Below are positions 62,109 through 64,000 of a DNA stretch of 64,000 bases, in pieces. Below the pieces are notes generated by a model. It searched no databases and was not told the origin of the DNA. It saw only the letters and a list, made by a program, of their open reading frames with translations. Numbering within the stretch: the stretch's first letter is position 1; every line of letters begins with the position of its first letter. Made by a program: the position numbers and the translations under genes. This DNA is from Amaurobius ferox (taxonomy: Eukaryota; Arthropoda; Arachnida; Araneae; Amaurobiidae): assembly GCA_951213105.1 (NCBI GenBank), contig OX578142.1, positions 6,340,649-6,404,648 on the forward strand. The letters run 5' to 3'.

Positions 62109-62347
62109 ATATGTGTGCTTTAGCTGTTAAGTGTTCTATACAGTTTACCAGACGGGATAGCCTGAAGCGCCATCTGATACTTCATCTGAAAGATAGTATG
62201 AAATGCAATCATTGTGAACTTATATTCAGCAAGAAAAGTGATGCCCTATGCCATCAGCGTATTGAACATTGTTCTAAAAAGAGAAAAGCTCCTGCTTTAG
62301 CCTCAATTCTAATAAACGTCCCAAGATTACAGCAAAGAAGGGTTTAG
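62109..62347 (+). pseudogene. C2H2 zinc-finger part upstream of polB (right element, shortened)
   Basis: From the shared ATG at 62109, sequence passes after about eight codons straight into the last two fingers: CSIQFTRRDSLKRHLILH (the first Cys of the pair is lost at the join) and CNHCELIFSKKSDALCHQRI followed by EH. About 0.5 kb present in the left element (end of exon 1, intron, first fingers) is deleted, but the join keeps the frame. It ends at a TAG at 62345-62347, ahead of the PolB part. Confidence 0.65.
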
Positions 62348-62397
62348 ATGTATTATCTGTACACACTCTGTAACCAACTGAAAGTGTAGAGGGGGGG

Positions 62398-64000
62398 TCT
62401 TATGCTATGTTTTGATGAGGTTCGCCCTCAGCTATTGAAGATATTCAAAGATGAACTCGGTGAATATAGATCTATTAAGTGATATCTTATTGCTGATGTG
62501 CCATTCATTCGGAACATTGCAAATGGCCAAGAGGTATCCAGCTCTTATTTTAGAACAGATGTTGTGACATACCTTATGATACCCCTCCAGACAATGTCGA
62601 AGAATCTTTTTCTAAAATCTTGAAGTAATTCGAAGAACTTGTCAGCTGAGGATCGGGATGGATTTTACAAAAGACGCTAAATATAGATGTTTTCTGTGCA
62701 AATTAAAAGCCTCTTGCAACTTCTAGCTATATACCCTTGCCAACAAAACTTGTAGCCAAGAAAGCTTTACAAAATATTCGAAATGAAGACGAGAAATGTC
62801 TGGTGTGGTGCCTACTAGCACACAAATACTATATATGTCGTTAAGATCATCCTTATCGAGTGATACATTATCAAAGTTTTGAGAATAATATTAAACTTGG
62901 AGATATTCAATACCCTATCTCAGTTGTGAAAATTCCTCAGATTGAAAAATTGAACAATATACGAATAAATGTGTATGGATATGGAGATAAAGACATTTTT
63001 CCTTTGCATATATCCAAACCTGAAGATAAAGACTGCATTAATTTACTGCTGATCAGTGATGAAGATAAACAACGCTATATACACTGATTAGGAATATGCC
63101 ACGCTTGTTGGGAGATATAACTAAAAACAATGGATCCCAATATGTATGCTACAGATGTCTACATCGTAACAGTAGAGACGATCTTTCACAAGATCATGCT
63201 CAATATTACAAAGATCATGCACCCCACCGCATTAAAATGAAATCGGAAGATCAGAAATATCTTCAATTCACGAACAAACAGTATCAGCATTCCATCCCTT
63301 TTATCATTTATGCTGACTTTGAAGACCTGATCGTTAAAGACGAAACTACTAAACCCCCCGACAATTAGATCTTACACGCATTGACTAGCGATTCATGAGC
63401 CTTGTGGATATGCTTGTGTTATCATAGTGAATGATGAAAAATGCCTGAAACAAGCTACGGTGTATCGAGGTATCGACCGTGTGAATCATTTCCTTAACAA
63501 CTTGATAATGGAGAAACAGTACCTGGAAGAGGAATTACGTTATGTTAAACCACTGAGAATGACTAAGGAGAATGATATTGACTTTGAAAGAGCTACCCAT
63601 TGTAACGTGTGCCATAGTGAACTGAAAAAAAAAACCTTGTGCGTGATGACAATCATGTGACTGGAGCCTATAGAGGTGACCTACATAATGCCTGTAATCT
63701 TAACTATAGACAAACTATTAATATTCCTGTAGTGTTTTATAATCTTAAGAATTATGATGCCCACCACATTATGCTGAGTTTTAGGAAATTGCAATATCAT
63801 TAAATTGCCACTAATATTGAAAAATACATATCTCTTAAGATTTCAAATAAAGATGGGCCACGTGTCTGTTTATAATTTATTGACAGCCTACAGTTTTTAA
63901 ATGCTTCCCTAGAAAAGCTAGTTTCCAATTTAGACTTGAGTGAATTTCATATTCTCAGATAACATTTCCCTGTTAAAGTGCAACAGAATGTCCTTATTAG
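62398..64000 (+). pseudogene. polB: DNA polymerase B of a Polinton/Maverick-like element, N-terminal half (broken, runs off the window)
   Basis: N-terminal and exonuclease part of the polymerase whose C-terminal half survives at 52575-53434. Open pieces: 62860-63087 (YPISVVKIPQIEKLNNIRIN, VYGYGDKDIFPLHI), 63096-63368 (CYRCLH zinc-binding part, then exonuclease I motif YADFE at about 63309-63323) and 63427-63660 (HCNVCHSELKK). Past 63660, in other frames, come YRGDLHNACNLNY, exonuclease II-type NLKNYDAHHI and exonuclease III-type FIDSLQFLNASLEKL, up to about 63950. Many frameshifts and stops separate these pieces. The upstream part from 62398 fits the conserved leader that precedes this domain in related elements (family resemblance by eye). 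Confidence 0.8.

Noticed and set aside
1..64000. Bacterial or viral genome segment
   Set aside because: No dense coding, no operons; the content is eukaryotic repeats, an intron-like signal and retrotransposons.

Overview
This window is non-coding, AT-rich animal nuclear DNA built almost entirely of mobile elements and tandem repeats. No intact host gene was recognised. The element mix (Helitrons, a Transib-like DNA transposon, an RNase H-bearing non-LTR retrotransposon, an LTR element and Polinton/Maverick DNA polymerase remnants) and a spliceosomal-type intron point to a metazoan, most likely an arthropod. The species cannot be named from the sequence.

Region 1 (1-50640) is one 17,014-bp unit present three times head to tail: 1-17014, 17015-34028 and 34029-50640 (the third is cut 402 bp short). 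Only five substitutions and no length change were noticed between copies, so this is either a very recent amplification or an assembly artefact. Each unit holds, in order: the end of a roughly 310-bp satellite array; AT-rich filler; nested Helitron-type elements with tRNA-like units inside; a 618-bp Transib-like insertion with a 5-bp target duplication; a decayed non-LTR retrotransposon (gag, endonuclease start, reverse transcriptase end, RNase H, C-terminal zinc finger); more Helitrons and minisatellites; and a 4.5-kb satellite array that runs over the junction into the next unit. Copy 3 changes inside this satellite, in phase with a neighbouring unit, as expected of unequal crossing-over.

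Region 2 (50641-51831) is four further satellite units. Region 3 (51832-54.7 kb, minus strand) is a broken Polinton/Maverick-like element: a hairpin-rich end, the C-terminal half of a protein-primed-type DNA polymerase B, and C2H2 zinc fingers with a candidate intron. Region 4 (55449-61631, minus strand) is a non-autonomous LTR retrotransposon with 2.24-kb LTRs, a primer-binding site, a 1.7-kb internal region without gag or pol, and a CAGAA target duplication. Region 5 (61637-64000, plus strand) is a second Polinton-like fragment in head-to-head orientation to the first, carrying zinc fingers and the N-terminal half of polymerase B and running off the window. The two Polinton fragments lost complementary parts.

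The observations most worth following are the Transib-like element, whose two ends carry the heptamer CACAGTG or CACACTG and an identical 9-mer at 21-bp and 11-bp spacing (much like the 23/12 recombination signal sequences of V(D)J recombination), and the tandem tRNA-like units carried inside Helitrons.
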